DNA of 20,903 bases from Opitutales bacterium (GTDB lineage: Bacteria; Verrucomicrobiota; Verrucomicrobiae; Opitutales; CAG-312): assembly GCA_017623955.1 (NCBI GenBank), contig JAGAOA010000188.1:1-20903 (forward strand), in the 5' to 3' direction. Both the position numbers and the translations under genes were made by a program. Positions within the stretch are counted from its first letter, which is position 1. Each line of letters starts with the position of its first letter. Positions 1 to 9,747 of this stretch are shown piece after piece. The notes beneath the pieces were generated by a model. The model was given only the letters and a program-made list of their open reading frames with translations. It was not told the DNA's origin and did not search any database.

Positions 1-83
1 CGTATGAAGTTTCTGATTATAATGAAAACGGAGTATACCCATCAGATCACTATCCTGTACTCTGTGATATAATTCTAAAGTAA
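1..83 (+). CDS. C-terminal fragment of an endonuclease/exonuclease/phosphatase-family protein (partial)
   Basis: The window opens inside a plus-strand reading frame (codons start at base 3) that runs 26 codons and ends at TAA 81-83. The visible residues end in YPSDHYPVLCDI followed by five more. SDHYPV matches the C-terminal SDHxPV signature of the endonuclease/exonuclease/phosphatase (EEP) fold, in which Asp and His take part in metal-dependent phosphodiester or phosphomonoester hydrolysis. The N-terminal part lies outside the window, so the substrate (DNA, lipid or sugar phosphate) cannot be judged. The family call rests on one short motif. No clear terminator is seen between this stop and the next gene. 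Confidence 0.6.
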   Translation, partial: YEVSDYNENGVYPSDHYPVLCDIILK

Positions 84-163
84 ACTTTTAGTAAATAAGC
101 AAACACAATAAGATTGCAGACACAATTGTAGAGGTCTTCAACTTTTGAGAATGCTTTTTTATT

Positions 164-1740
<1,577 letters not shown>

Positions 1741-1758
1741 AGAACCTAATTTAAAACT

Positions 1759-1790
1759 AAAAAAAGACGTCATTAATGACGTCTTTTTTT
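1759..1790. terminator. Bidirectional intrinsic terminator between proS and rsmG
   Basis: GACGTCATTAATGACGTC (1766-1783) is a perfect 18-base palindrome. A run of seven A precedes it and a run of T follows, so it works in both orientations. It sits between the convergent stops of proS (1740) and rsmG (1811) and serves both. Confidence 0.9.
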
Positions 1791-1810
1791 ATGCATTTAA
1801 AAGTTTTTAC

Positions 1811-2458
1811 CTATACGGCGGCTAATACTTTTCTAGTAGAAAATGCAGAAATGCGTTTACCTTCATAAAGTGGTTCATCAAAGAATTTTTGTAAATCAAA
1901 TTCAGCATCTGGAATAATTTTTTTTGCAATAAGTTCTGGCTCTAAATCGCCACCTTTAAAATACACTACGCCATTTTGTAGATTTCCATTGCGTCCGTGT
2001 TTTAGACGTTTTTTTACAAATCCAAAAAACATAGGCAATGCACAAACAGAACGACCAGTAGCGTAATCGAACATACTTTTAAATTCCTCTATACGAATAT
2101 TGAAAGCCTGTGCGTTATCTAGCTTCAACTCATGTATAAAATGTTGAATCATCTTTATTTTTTTTCCCACTCCATCAAACATGTAAACTTCTGCCTGTGG
2201 ATACAAAATTGCCTCAACAACACCTGGAAGACCACCACCTGTACCTACATCGGCAATACGAGCATTTTTTGCTGGTTGAAAAAACTCGCCTATCGATGCA
2301 CAAAAAGCAACATGACGATACTCAACTGCGTCCATATCTTTGCGTGAAAGCAAATTTATTTTTTGATTTGCTTCACGCAACAACATCGCATAATGATTGA
2401 GTTTTTCAATCACATCAGGTGCGAAATTAAATTTTTCAAAAGGATTACTCTGCATCAA
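1811..2458 (-). CDS. rsmG: 16S rRNA (guanine-N7)-methyltransferase RsmG
   Basis: This SAM-dependent methyltransferase makes m7G527 in 16S rRNA in the cytoplasm. The protein is 215 residues, close to the usual length of about 210. Residues 69-80 read ADVGTGGGLPGV, the family's SAM-binding glycine motif. The N-terminal helix with NQKINLLSR and the following HV segment is also typical, as is the motif KKIKMIQHF around residue 100. Two Met codons open the frame (2458 and 2455). The first lies 3 bases after the ndk stop, so the two genes are almost certainly co-transcribed. The stop codon is TAG, followed by the bidirectional terminator. That shows TAG can be an ordinary stop in this genome, which bears on the proS interruption. 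Confidence 0.92.
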   Translation of the reverse strand: MMQSNPFEKFNFAPDVIEKLNHYAMLLREANQKINLLSRKDMDAVEYRHVAFCASIGEFFQPAKNARIADVGTGGGLPGVVEAILYPQAEVYMFDGVGKKIKMIQHFIHELKLDNAQAFNIRIEEFKSMFDYATGRSVCALPMFFGFVKKRLKHGRNGNLQNGVVYFKGGDLEPELIAKKIIPDAEFDLQKFFDEPLYEGKRISAFSTRKVLAAV

Positions 2459-2461
2459 AAA

Positions 2462-2881
2462 TCATCCAAAAATTTCTGCGTTACTAAAGAATCTATCAAT
2501 TTCAATCATAGCATTTTCTACACTATCAGAGGCATGAACTACGTTTTCGCGAGAATCCACACCATACTCTCCGCGAATAGTTCCAGCGGGAGCTTCAAGC
2601 GAATTTGTGCAACCCAAAAGTTTACGTACTCGAGCTACCGCATTATCGCCTTTCAAAATAGCCATAATCACAGGGCTACGAGTCATATAAGCTACAAGAG
2701 GCGGATAAAATGGTTTATCTGCAATATGAGCATAATGTTCTGCCAAAATTTTTTCATCAAGTTGAGCCATTTTGCATGCTACAATGTCGAGTCCTGCATT
2801 TAGAAATTTTTGCATTACAACTGGCAACAATTTTTTTTCCATACAATCTGGCTTTAGAATTATAAATGTTTTTTCTTCCAT
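2462..2881 (-). CDS. ndk: Nucleoside diphosphate kinase
   Basis: The enzyme transfers the gamma-phosphate of ATP to NDPs and dNDPs through a phosphohistidine intermediate. The length of 139 residues is standard. FIILKPD at the start holds the catalytic Lys10, and Tyr50, Arg103 and Asn113 are at the expected places. The active-site motif is NVVHASDSVENA with His116, where many homologues have HGSDS. The AGTIRGEYG segment is canonical. It starts with ATG at 2881, ends in TGA, and is followed 3 bases later by rsmG, forming a two-gene operon. The 77 bases between this gene and the rhamnosidase stop upstream are AT-rich, with no convincing terminator. Confidence 0.95.
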   Translation of the reverse strand: MEEKTFIILKPDCMEKKLLPVVMQKFLNAGLDIVACKMAQLDEKILAEHYAHIADKPFYPPLVAYMTRSPVIMAILKGDNAVARVRKLLGCTNSLEAPAGTIRGEYGVDSRENVVHASDSVENAMIEIDRFFSNAEIFG

Positions 2882-2958
2882 TGTTAGTTTATGTTAAAAT
2901 TTTAAATTTGTGTTCAATCTTTTTTCGACAAAACTCAATATACATTAAAGTATATTTT

Positions 2959-5427
2959 TTACTTTAAATGTAAAGGTTTTATGCGTGAACGTTTAGATTC
3001 TGTTGTATTAACAATCAACTCCTTTGTAAATTTTTTTACATTATTTTCTGATAATACGAGTTCACCTTCAACACTATCGGGCAATGAAATATTAACGTAT
3101 TCAAAATTCGTAGAATTTTCATTTTTTCGCAATTCAATTTTTATTGTACCCTTAGGATGTGGAATAGAAGCCTTTACGTAATTGAGCTTCCCCATATTTG
3201 GAGAAATACGTACAGTCTTAAAGCTTGGCGATGCTGGATTTACCCCACAGACAGTCGCAAAGAATTCATATATGGGCGATGCACTCCATGCATGACAATC
3301 GCTTCGAGTTGGTTCTGGATTTTCCGCAAAAGTTGTCAAACCAATATTTACCATGTCGTGCCATGGTTCAAGTTGTTCCCAAAAGATGTCTCCACTTATG
3401 CCAACTTTATTCATTGCACGAAACAAATAGAATTTGAAATAGAACGTTGCTTCCATTATATCGTCGGGATTATGTTTTGCGTACGATGTTTTTGCTTCTT
3501 TTATTATTTTTTCTAAGACATTCTTTTGGTCTCTTTCTGGAATAGCGTTACTCAAAATACCAAAGATGTTCGCATGTTGACTAAATCTATCTATACCAGC
3601 TGCATCTGAAAGCAATCCGCGTTTTTCGTTCCAACAAAGTTTATAAACACTGTCTTTTATAGACTTGCTCAAACGTTGATAACGCTCTGCAACATCTTTA
3701 CGTCCAAAATCATTCATCATTTTAGAAGCGTCATCAAGAGCTATTGCCAAATGCAACGAGATTATCGCTGAACCAGATTTATCGCTAATTGGAGGTACGC
3801 CAATTCGCCAATCTTGAACCCAATCGACAAAATTCCAATATGGTACATTTTGCGACAACATACCTGTATTTTTATCTAACTTACCAACATACCAGTTGAT
3901 TATAGATTCTATGCAATCGAGATTTTCTGCTACAAAATCGGCATCGTCAACGTGCATATAATAGTCTTTCAACATACCAATCCAATACAAGCAGAATGGC
4001 GCAATAAACTGCGTTTGCTTGCAAGGATAACGCGACTGAACAATTCCATCACCCATACGAGATGAGTTGTACATTTTCAATGCTTTTTTCATCAAACGTG
4101 CATCGCCAGCAACATACAACGAAATTAACGCTTGAATACGAGTATCGCCAATATATTGCAAACGTTCGTGAAACGGACAATCGAAATAAGTATCCCATGC
4201 ACACAAGCGTGCTGTACGCCAACCAACTTCCCAAATTTTCTTTAAGCGTGAATCATCACTTTCAAATTTTGCTTTTTCTATAAAAGGATACCCAGTAAAA
4301 GTTCCCTTGAAGTCTTTTATTTTCAAGGGTTGCTCTGCCGTTTTTACTTCTAACTGCACATAACGAAAACAACGGAAATTATATGTTTGAATTGAACGAG
4401 ATTTGCCATCAAAAACATAGAAATCAGAAAGTGGGTACGCTGGAATTTTTCCTTCTATTTCATTGCGATTACCTTTGCCAAACTTATTACCTCCCAATTT
4501 AGGCGATGTAAACGATTCACAATAAATTGCTTTCATATTTGCATTTGCACCACCTTCTACCGAGAAATCTACATATGCGTTTGTAAGATGCCCCATATCT
4601 AAAACTATCTTGCAATTTGTATTTGCAGGAATTTCAAAAGGCTTGCCATTTATGAAATCAACATCTTTTGCCGACACCCCTTTTATGCCCTCAATTTTTC
4701 TCACCGAAGCCAAACGAATAGGTTTTTCTTCAAGCATTGGAATAGAACGTGGTTTCAACACATATCGCGCATATCCAAACCAATTTGGATTACGCACACG
4801 CAAACTTTCAAACGCTTTATTCCAAGACGAATCATTAAAATCAACGTCCTTCCAATTTTGCGACATCGCATTTTTTACATTAACAAACTCTGAACCACCA
4901 GCATATAAAACTCTCGTAGGGAACACTACGCTTTTATCTACCTGATATTTCCAGTTTTTTGAATTTGAATTCAAAAAAGCATATTCTTGGCTATTAGGTT
5001 GAACCCAAAGCGAACAACCATTTCCCCAAAAGAAAGCGGCAGGCGAAGAATCAGAGAAATATACAACCGACACTGCAACAACGTTCTTACCTTGCTTTAA
5101 GTATGGAGCAATATCTACTGAATCGTAAAACCAATTACAAAAGTCTCCCGATTCAGAACCTCTGCACACGTACTTGCCGTTAACATACAAAATATATCGG
5201 TTTTCAGCAGTTATATTTATAACTAAACTCTCAGGAACTTGCTTTAGCTCGAATGTATTCCTAAAATTACACACCTGAGGATCTGTCTTATCAGAAGCAG
5301 GCGATATAAATTTCCCCTCATAAAAATTAGGTGTATTTAAAACTTCTTTCGATGGCATTGCGTCTTTTACGGCAAAACTATTCAAAAAAAGGCTCATTCC
5401 CAACAATACAAAAATAAACTTTTTCAT
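2959..5427 (-). CDS. Secreted GH78-type alpha-L-rhamnosidase
   Basis: The protein is 822 residues and likely hydrolyses terminal alpha-L-rhamnose from plant or microbial glycans. Residues 1-19 form a signal peptide (Lys-Lys, hydrophobic core, ending SFA), so it is exported. Residues about 40-230 look like a beta-sandwich (LYVNGKYV, YDSVDIAPYLKQGKNVVAV), followed by another beta domain. The alpha/alpha-barrel lies around residues 390-720, with the core GH78 signature FDCPFHERLQYIGDTR at 415-430 carrying the candidate acidic catalytic residues. CHAWSASP at 711-718 is also a family motif. A C-terminal beta domain begins SFKTVRISP. There is no lipobox, dockerin or sorting domain. It stands alone, with no transporter or rhamnose catabolic genes beside it. 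A closely related alpha/alpha-barrel glycosidase activity cannot be excluded. Confidence 0.85.
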   Translation of the reverse strand: MKKFIFVLLGMSLFLNSFAVKDAMPSKEVLNTPNFYEGKFISPASDKTDPQVCNFRNTFELKQVPESLVINITAENRYILYVNGKYVCRGSESGDFCNWFYDSVDIAPYLKQGKNVVAVSVVYFSDSSPAAFFWGNGCSLWVQPNSQEYAFLNSNSKNWKYQVDKSVVFPTRVLYAGGSEFVNVKNAMSQNWKDVDFNDSSWNKAFESLRVRNPNWFGYARYVLKPRSIPMLEEKPIRLASVRKIEGIKGVSAKDVDFINGKPFEIPANTNCKIVLDMGHLTNAYVDFSVEGGANANMKAIYCESFTSPKLGGNKFGKGNRNEIEGKIPAYPLSDFYVFDGKSRSIQTYNFRCFRYVQLEVKTAEQPLKIKDFKGTFTGYPFIEKAKFESDDSRLKKIWEVGWRTARLCAWDTYFDCPFHERLQYIGDTRIQALISLYVAGDARLMKKALKMYNSSRMGDGIVQSRYPCKQTQFIAPFCLYWIGMLKDYYMHVDDADFVAENLDCIESIINWYVGKLDKNTGMLSQNVPYWNFVDWVQDWRIGVPPISDKSGSAIISLHLAIALDDASKMMNDFGRKDVAERYQRLSKSIKDSVYKLCWNEKRGLLSDAAGIDRFSQHANIFGILSNAIPERDQKNVLEKIIKEAKTSYAKHNPDDIMEATFYFKFYLFRAMNKVGISGDIFWEQLEPWHDMVNIGLTTFAENPEPTRSDCHAWSASPIYEFFATVCGVNPASPSFKTVRISPNMGKLNYVKASIPHPKGTIKIELRKNENSTNFEYVNISLPDSVEGELVLSENNVKKFTKELIVNTTESKRSRIKPLHLK

Positions 5428-5434
5428 GATCTCA

Positions 5435-5448
5435 ACGCTAAGTAGCGT
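5435..5448 (-). promoter_or_regulatory. Small hairpin in the rhamnosidase leader
   Basis: ACGCT (5435-5439) and AGCGT (5444-5448) form a 5-bp stem with a 4-base loop, 8 bases upstream of the rhamnosidase ATG. It would sit where a ribosome binds, so it could lower translation. The stem is short and may be chance. Confidence 0.25.
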
Positions 5449-5536
5449 ATATAATCTGTCAATATAATAATATTTACAATAAAACCACTATAAAATTTAA
5501 TTGCATTATTTTATTTTTCTATTTCTATCATAAGAT

Positions 5537-5881
5537 ATGAAAAAAACTAGAAAAGCATTTTCGTTTATAGAAGTAATTTTAGTCTTGGCAATAGTTGGCT
5601 TACTTGTAACTATATTTGTACCTGCTACATACAAGGTATATGAAAAAGTACGCAATGATATAATCAACGACCAACTAGCAAAAATTGAGAAAGTCGCTAT
5701 TGCGTATATGACAGAACACAACATTTCACAAGTCTCATATACTACTTTAGTAAATGAAAAGAAAATAAAAGGAATTAACTCCGTTGCTGGCGAAAAATAC
5801 GATGATATAATTATTAAAAAAGCTGGAGGAACTATTACTCTAGATTTGCCAGATGGGCAAAAACATTACTTTGATTACTAA
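5537..5881 (+). CDS. Small type IV pilin-like (prepilin N-methylation domain) protein
   Basis: This 114-residue protein begins with a short basic leader and then AFSFIEVILVLAIVGLLVTI. That is the class III (prepilin) signal: cleavage after residue 7, Phe8 as the new N-terminus, Glu12 at +5, and a hydrophobic helix to about residue 28. The residue before the cut is Ala rather than the usual Gly, which prepilin peptidases tolerate in some pseudopilins. The remainder (about 85 residues) is a small globular head with no Cys pair and ends GQKHYFDY. It could be a minor pilin, a type II secretion pseudopilin or one of the many stand-alone pilin-like exported proteins in Lentisphaerota and Planctomycetota. 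No assembly ATPase, prepilin peptidase or secretin gene is nearby. It is divergent from the rhamnosidase across 109 bases. Confidence 0.8.
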   Translation: MKKTRKAFSFIEVILVLAIVGLLVTIFVPATYKVYEKVRNDIINDQLAKIEKVAIAYMTEHNISQVSYTTLVNEKKIKGINSVAGEKYDDIIIKKAGGTITLDLPDGQKHYFDY

Positions 5882-5893
5882 AACAATTTTAAC

Positions 5894-5925
5894 AAAAAAG
5901 CATATTCATTACGAATATGCTTTTT
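5894..5925. terminator. Bidirectional intrinsic terminator between the pilin-like gene and pdxH
   Basis: GCATATTC (5900-5907) and GAATATGC (5913-5920) form a perfect 8-bp stem with a 5-base loop, flanked by A6 on the left and T5 on the right. It serves the convergent genes that end at 5881 and 5928. Confidence 0.9.
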
Positions 5926-5927
5926 AA

Positions 5928-6569
5928 TTAAGGTTGTAGTCGAGATATTTCCCATTTGTTATTGTCTTGCATTTTCTCATAAGCAAAACGATCGTGTAAG
6001 CGATTAGCTCTACCCTGCCAAAATTCAAAACGATTTGGAATAATTCTAATACCGCCCCAAAAATCTGGAAGAGGAACTTCGCCATTAGAAAATTTTTCTT
6101 TCATTTTCTGAAACTGCATTTCAAGTAGGCTCCTAGACGATATTATAGAGCTTTGTTGTGACACCCAAGCACCTAATCTACTGCCGAATGGACGCGAAAC
6201 AAAATAACGCAGAGATTCCGCCGTAGATACTTTTTCAGCAGTTCCTTCAATGCGAAGTTGCCGTTCTAAATCCAACCAAGTAAATATAGCACATATATTT
6301 TTGTTAGCCTCTAAATCAGTAGCCTTTTGACTTTTGTAATTTGTGTAGAACACAAAACCGCGTTCATCCCACGATTTTAACAATACAACACGACTCGATG
6401 GCACCCCCGAAGCAGATACGGTTGATACAACCATCGCATTGGGTTCAGTTATCTTACAATTAACTGCGTGTTCAAACCATTGTTTAAATTGTTCAAAAGG
6501 ATTTTCAGAAAGCATATCTCTTTCTAAACCACCCTTTAAATATTCGTTTCTAAATTCAAATAAATCCAT
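5928..6569 (-). CDS. pdxH: Pyridoxamine/pyridoxine 5'-phosphate oxidase
   Basis: This FMN-dependent cytoplasmic enzyme oxidises PNP or PMP to pyridoxal 5'-phosphate. The length of 213 residues fits the family. Diagnostic stretches are RVVLLKSWDERGFVFYTNYKS (FMN and substrate binding), RQLRIEGTAEKV, FGSRLGAWVSQQSS, the WGGIRIIPNRFEFWQGR segment followed by RLHDR, and the C-terminal RLQP. The ATG overlaps the stop of the upstream YihY-family gene by one base (TAATG), so translation is probably coupled. It is the last gene of the long minus-strand run and is followed directly by the shared terminator. No other vitamin B6 genes are present. Confidence 0.95.
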   Translation of the reverse strand: MDLFEFRNEYLKGGLERDMLSENPFEQFKQWFEHAVNCKITEPNAMVVSTVSASGVPSSRVVLLKSWDERGFVFYTNYKSQKATDLEANKNICAIFTWLDLERQLRIEGTAEKVSTAESLRYFVSRPFGSRLGAWVSQQSSIISSRSLLEMQFQKMKEKFSNGEVPLPDFWGGIRIIPNRFEFWQGRANRLHDRFAYEKMQDNNKWEISRLQP

Positions 6570-8008
6570 TATAAAATATCTTTTATTTTCTTTGAAAATA
6601 CATCACCCGAAGATAGTTCAGAAATTGCACCAAGTGCTAATTTTACAGAATTCTCATACCCCGCTAAACGTTCGTTTATTTTATTATCACCAGCATTTTC
6701 CGACATCTTTGAGAGAAATTCAGACACAGTAATCATATCTGGAGAAATAGAAGGTTTTAAAATAATAGAATCATTTTCACGATTTTCAACTATACATACA
6801 ATATCTTTTTCTTCTAGCCACTTTACACACTGAGCAAGTAACACTTTAGGAAGCTTTAATTTCTGCGAAAGCATATCTAAATCATTACATCCAGAACCTC
6901 TATTGTAGAATTCTTTTGCGATCTCTGCAAAAACAGCAAGGGCACACATACGTTTAGTCCTTCCACCAATTTTATTCCATGCTTGATCATCATCAAAAAA
7001 GCCTACAAATTGAACTGCATAAGTAATTAAACCACCCGACAATAATACAGTCCAAAAAATATACAAACTAAACATAGCCACTGCTACAATAGCTAAATAC
7101 CCATACAAGCTTTGTTGTTTACTTATATAAGAGATGTATAAGAACGAGCCTTTATTATTCAATAACAGCAAAATAGTGATAACTATACCTCCGACAATTG
7201 CCGATGTCCATTTTACTTTCGTAAATGGAATAAATTTATAAAAGCACGATAACACTATTATCATAACAGTCATACCGAAGCCATAACTTATCCAATGAAT
7301 GTAATCACGTATAAAAGTAAAGCCTCCAAAAAGCTTAGCTATTGTAGGCGTTGCAAATAGTGCAGCTGAAAAAATCGCACCAACAGATCCAAAGAATATC
7401 ATAACAAAATAAAATACTATTCTGTTCATCCAATTTCTACCAACTTCAACCCCCCAGATATAGTTAAAAGCACTCTCCATATTTATCAACAACAATAAAC
7501 ACGTAACAATCATTGCAACAACACCAACAACACCAGCTTTTGCACTGCCCTTTGAAATGTTGTCTATAAATTTATAGATTTCGGGATTTATCTGATTTTT
7601 TGAGACCTGAGAAGAATCAACCCCCACATTACTTGATTGTTGAGCTGAAGTTGCATCCTCTTTCATCATTTCATTAAATGCAGGCATTACAAAAGTAGCA
7701 GCCGACATTATATTATTGTATACAAAATCCTCATCTTTATCTTTAAAGAATACGCTTGAGAACATGATAGTAATTGCAAGGATTGGACCAACCGCTAACA
7801 AAGTCGCATACGACAACGATGATGCTTGCACAAGAATACGTTTCTTTACAATACCCATAACTATCGTATAAACAATGCGAGCAATAATAATCGAAATTCT
7901 TCGCACACCCTTCTCTCCTTGAGAAGACACAGTCCAAAGATCATCTATAAAACTTTTTATTTTTTTAATCATCGATGTTTTATTTTTCTTTTGTATATTA
8001 TCTTCCAT
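6569..8008 (-). CDS. YihY/UPF0761-family inner membrane protein
   Basis: The protein is 479 residues. Family landmarks are QASSLSYATLLAVGP (residues 61-75), NMESAFNYIWGV (176-187) and SLYGYLAIVAVAMF followed by WTVLLSGGLITYAVQ (about 300-333), with around six membrane helices in total. It was once annotated as ribonuclease BN, but that is now considered wrong and the function is unknown. Residues 90-145 form an extracytoplasmic segment rich in Ser, Gln and Asn between the first two helices. The C-terminal 130 residues are soluble and look like a winged helix (DLDMLSQKLKLPKVLLAQCVKWLEEKDIVCIV). The ATG follows the TAG of the upstream membrane gene by only two in-frame TTT codons, and the stop overlaps the pdxH start. 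Confidence 0.85.
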   Translation of the reverse strand: MEDNIQKKNKTSMIKKIKSFIDDLWTVSSQGEKGVRRISIIIARIVYTIVMGIVKKRILVQASSLSYATLLAVGPILAITIMFSSVFFKDKDEDFVYNNIMSAATFVMPAFNEMMKEDATSAQQSSNVGVDSSQVSKNQINPEIYKFIDNISKGSAKAGVVGVVAMIVTCLLLLINMESAFNYIWGVEVGRNWMNRIVFYFVMIFFGSVGAIFSAALFATPTIAKLFGGFTFIRDYIHWISYGFGMTVMIIVLSCFYKFIPFTKVKWTSAIVGGIVITILLLLNNKGSFLYISYISKQQSLYGYLAIVAVAMFSLYIFWTVLLSGGLITYAVQFVGFFDDDQAWNKIGGRTKRMCALAVFAEIAKEFYNRGSGCNDLDMLSQKLKLPKVLLAQCVKWLEEKDIVCIVENRENDSIILKPSISPDMITVSEFLSKMSENAGDNKINERLAGYENSVKLALGAISELSSGDVFSKKIKDIL

Positions 8009-8014
8009 AAAAAA

Positions 8015-8440
8015 CTAAAAGTATAAGATGTTAAACATACTAATAAAAATTACAGTTACAGCAATTATTGAAGTAAAAATTATACCTAATCTGCGAGTAA
8101 GTAACCCGACAAAAACGCACATTAATATTTTTATCCATAAGTCTTTTTCATCGCAATATTGTAAATACGTAAAGAAGCCGGCACATGCAAAAGATTTAAA
8201 TAATAGGAACTCAAATGGTTTTAATGGAGTTAAAAATAAAACAAATAAGATAGCATCAATTATACCCAAAATTGCGTACGGATTATAAATCAAAGCAAAA
8301 CAATCACCACCGCTATTATACGTTGTAAACACATTTTCAACTAGTATGTATGCACTACCGAACAGAGCTACTTCGATAGCAAACAACGCTAAAAAAAACG
8401 ACCAACGTTCTTTTTTTAAATCTTTTGAGGAATTTTCCAT
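8015..8440 (-). CDS. Small multi-pass membrane protein of unknown function
   Basis: This 141-residue protein is not recognised. A charged N-terminus (about 13 residues) is followed by three to five hydrophobic segments, around residues 14-35, 50-72, 78-92, 104-115 and 118-140. The protein ends in a membrane helix with the residues FNILYF. It begins 6 bases after the nadK stop and ends in TAG. After the TAG come two TTT codons and then the ATG of the YihY-family gene in the same frame, so one amber codon alone separates two membrane proteins. Its position in a compact operon and its normal codon use support a real gene. It may act with the YihY-family protein. Confidence 0.75.
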   Translation of the reverse strand: MENSSKDLKKERWSFFLALFAIEVALFGSAYILVENVFTTYNSGGDCFALIYNPYAILGIIDAILFVLFLTPLKPFEFLLFKSFACAGFFTYLQYCDEKDLWIKILMCVFVGLLTRRLGIIFTSIIAVTVIFISMFNILYF

Positions 8441-8446
8441 TGGAAT

Positions 8447-9295
8447 TTAAGAATTTCTGTGTTTGTTTTCTAATTCTCTTGGATCGTCAGCCCAACCCAA
8501 TTTACTGCGTAAAATGCCAAAATACGAATGTCCACGATAGCGCATAAACTTTACACTACAAGGTGGCATATAAAGCTCAAGTTCTGATCCTTTTGTCATT
8601 GTTGCCACCTGAAGTCCATCAGCAATTAAAGCACTTTCCCCGTTTATACAAATAATTTTCACTAAGGTTCCATAGCTCAAAACTAAACTTCTATTTGACA
8701 ATGTATGCGGACAAATAGGAGTCATCACAAACGAACGAGATTTAGGATGAATAATAGGACCTCCAGCCGAGAGATTATATGCAGTACAACCGGTCGGTGT
8801 TGCGAAAATCAATCCATCTCCCATATATTCAGCAATAAATTCGTTGTCGGCATAAATTCTAAACTTAGATATACCACCTATACGAGAATCTTTTAGAACG
8901 AAGTCATTTAGTACCAGATAATTTTTATTTTCATAACTAGTCTGTAACATAGCTCGTTCGAAAACTTTACCTTCACCACGAGCTAATAATAAAAACAAAT
9001 CTTCATCAATTTCCTGATTATATGTTGCCAAGAAGCCTAGCTTACCCTGATTGATACCAAAAACAGGCACACTATACTTTGCCAACATTTTTGCACACGA
9101 CAATATAGTGCCATCGCCACCGATTACGCAACAACTGTCGATATCAACAAAATACTTTTCTGGCGTTGGAAAATTTGTTGAGATTTCAAAATCCAATCCA
9201 CCTTTCTTTGCAATAGATGCGAGTTTTTCAGCTATTACTAAAGCATTTTGTTTTTGAACATTTACTACAAATAGAATTTTTCGATTTTTCTTCAC
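8447..9295 (-). CDS. nadK: NAD kinase
   Basis: The enzyme phosphorylates NAD to NADP in the cytoplasm and is normally essential. The length of 282 residues is standard. GGDGT at 59-63 is the catalytic and ATP-binding motif. INQGKLGFLA at 81-90 is the second conserved motif. The segment GDGLIFATPTGCTAYNLSAG with the following GPIIHP is the NAD-binding signature, and PICPHTLSNRSLV is also typical. The start is GTG at 9295, giving KKNRKILFVVN directly after it, which matches the family's N-terminus; no better ATG lies upstream. It starts 41 bases after the GYF_2-like gene with no terminator visible between, so read-through from the GTPase cassette is likely. Confidence 0.95.
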   Translation of the reverse strand: MKKNRKILFVVNVQKQNALVIAEKLASIAKKGGLDFEISTNFPTPEKYFVDIDSCCVIGGDGTILSCAKMLAKYSVPVFGINQGKLGFLATYNQEIDEDLFLLLARGEGKVFERAMLQTSYENKNYLVLNDFVLKDSRIGGISKFRIYADNEFIAEYMGDGLIFATPTGCTAYNLSAGGPIIHPKSRSFVMTPICPHTLSNRSLVLSYGTLVKIICINGESALIADGLQVATMTKGSELELYMPPCSVKFMRYRGHSYFGILRSKLGWADDPRELENKHRNS

Positions 9296-9336
9296 GATCT
9301 TATAAAAATACTGACAACAAAAAATCGCAACATTTT

Positions 9337-9747
9337 TTATTGAATTAACACAGGATAAATCATTTCAAAAAACACGAACCCCATACATCCCATAAATAAT
9401 GTTATTAAAATATTTTTTTTTGCCAACTCTCTATTATTAAAAATCCAAACAATAACAGATGCCATTATACTTACAAACACAATCCACTTCGATAAAAAAG
9501 ATAGTCCTGACAAAATATAGAGAGCATACTCAGTAAACATACTCCTTACCCATTTACATTCATTATATTTCTCTAATTCTGATGTAAACTCATAATCTTT
9601 CAGTAAGAAATATTCACTATCAATTTCAGATTTAATTTTATAAAGTAACCCAATCTCACCAAACTTCAGTTTTCGTTCAATTTCTTCAGAAGAGAAAGGA
9701 CCGCTTTCAACGCCCTTCCACAGTAAGTAATATCTTAATTGTTTCAT
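9337..9747 (-). CDS. GYF_2-like domain membrane protein, last gene of the GTPase cassette
   Basis: The protein is 136 residues. Residues about 4-50 (YYLLWKGVESGPFSSEEIER, then KLKFGEIG) match the GYF_2 pattern of a tyrosine-rich start, G-P-F/V-S and an amphipathic helix. In bacteria this domain is often an N-terminal cytoplasmic module on membrane proteins and is thought to bind proline-rich or other peptides. Two or three hydrophobic helices follow (about residues 74-104 and 112-134). Its ATG overlaps the stop of the 927-residue gene in an ATGA, so the two are translationally coupled and probably act together. Its role here is inferred as a membrane adaptor. Confidence 0.75.
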   Translation of the reverse strand: MKQLRYYLLWKGVESGPFSSEEIERKLKFGEIGLLYKIKSEIDSEYFLLKDYEFTSELEKYNECKWVRSMFTEYALYILSGLSFLSKWIVFVSIMASVIVWIFNNRELAKKNILITLFMGCMGFVFFEMIYPVLIQ

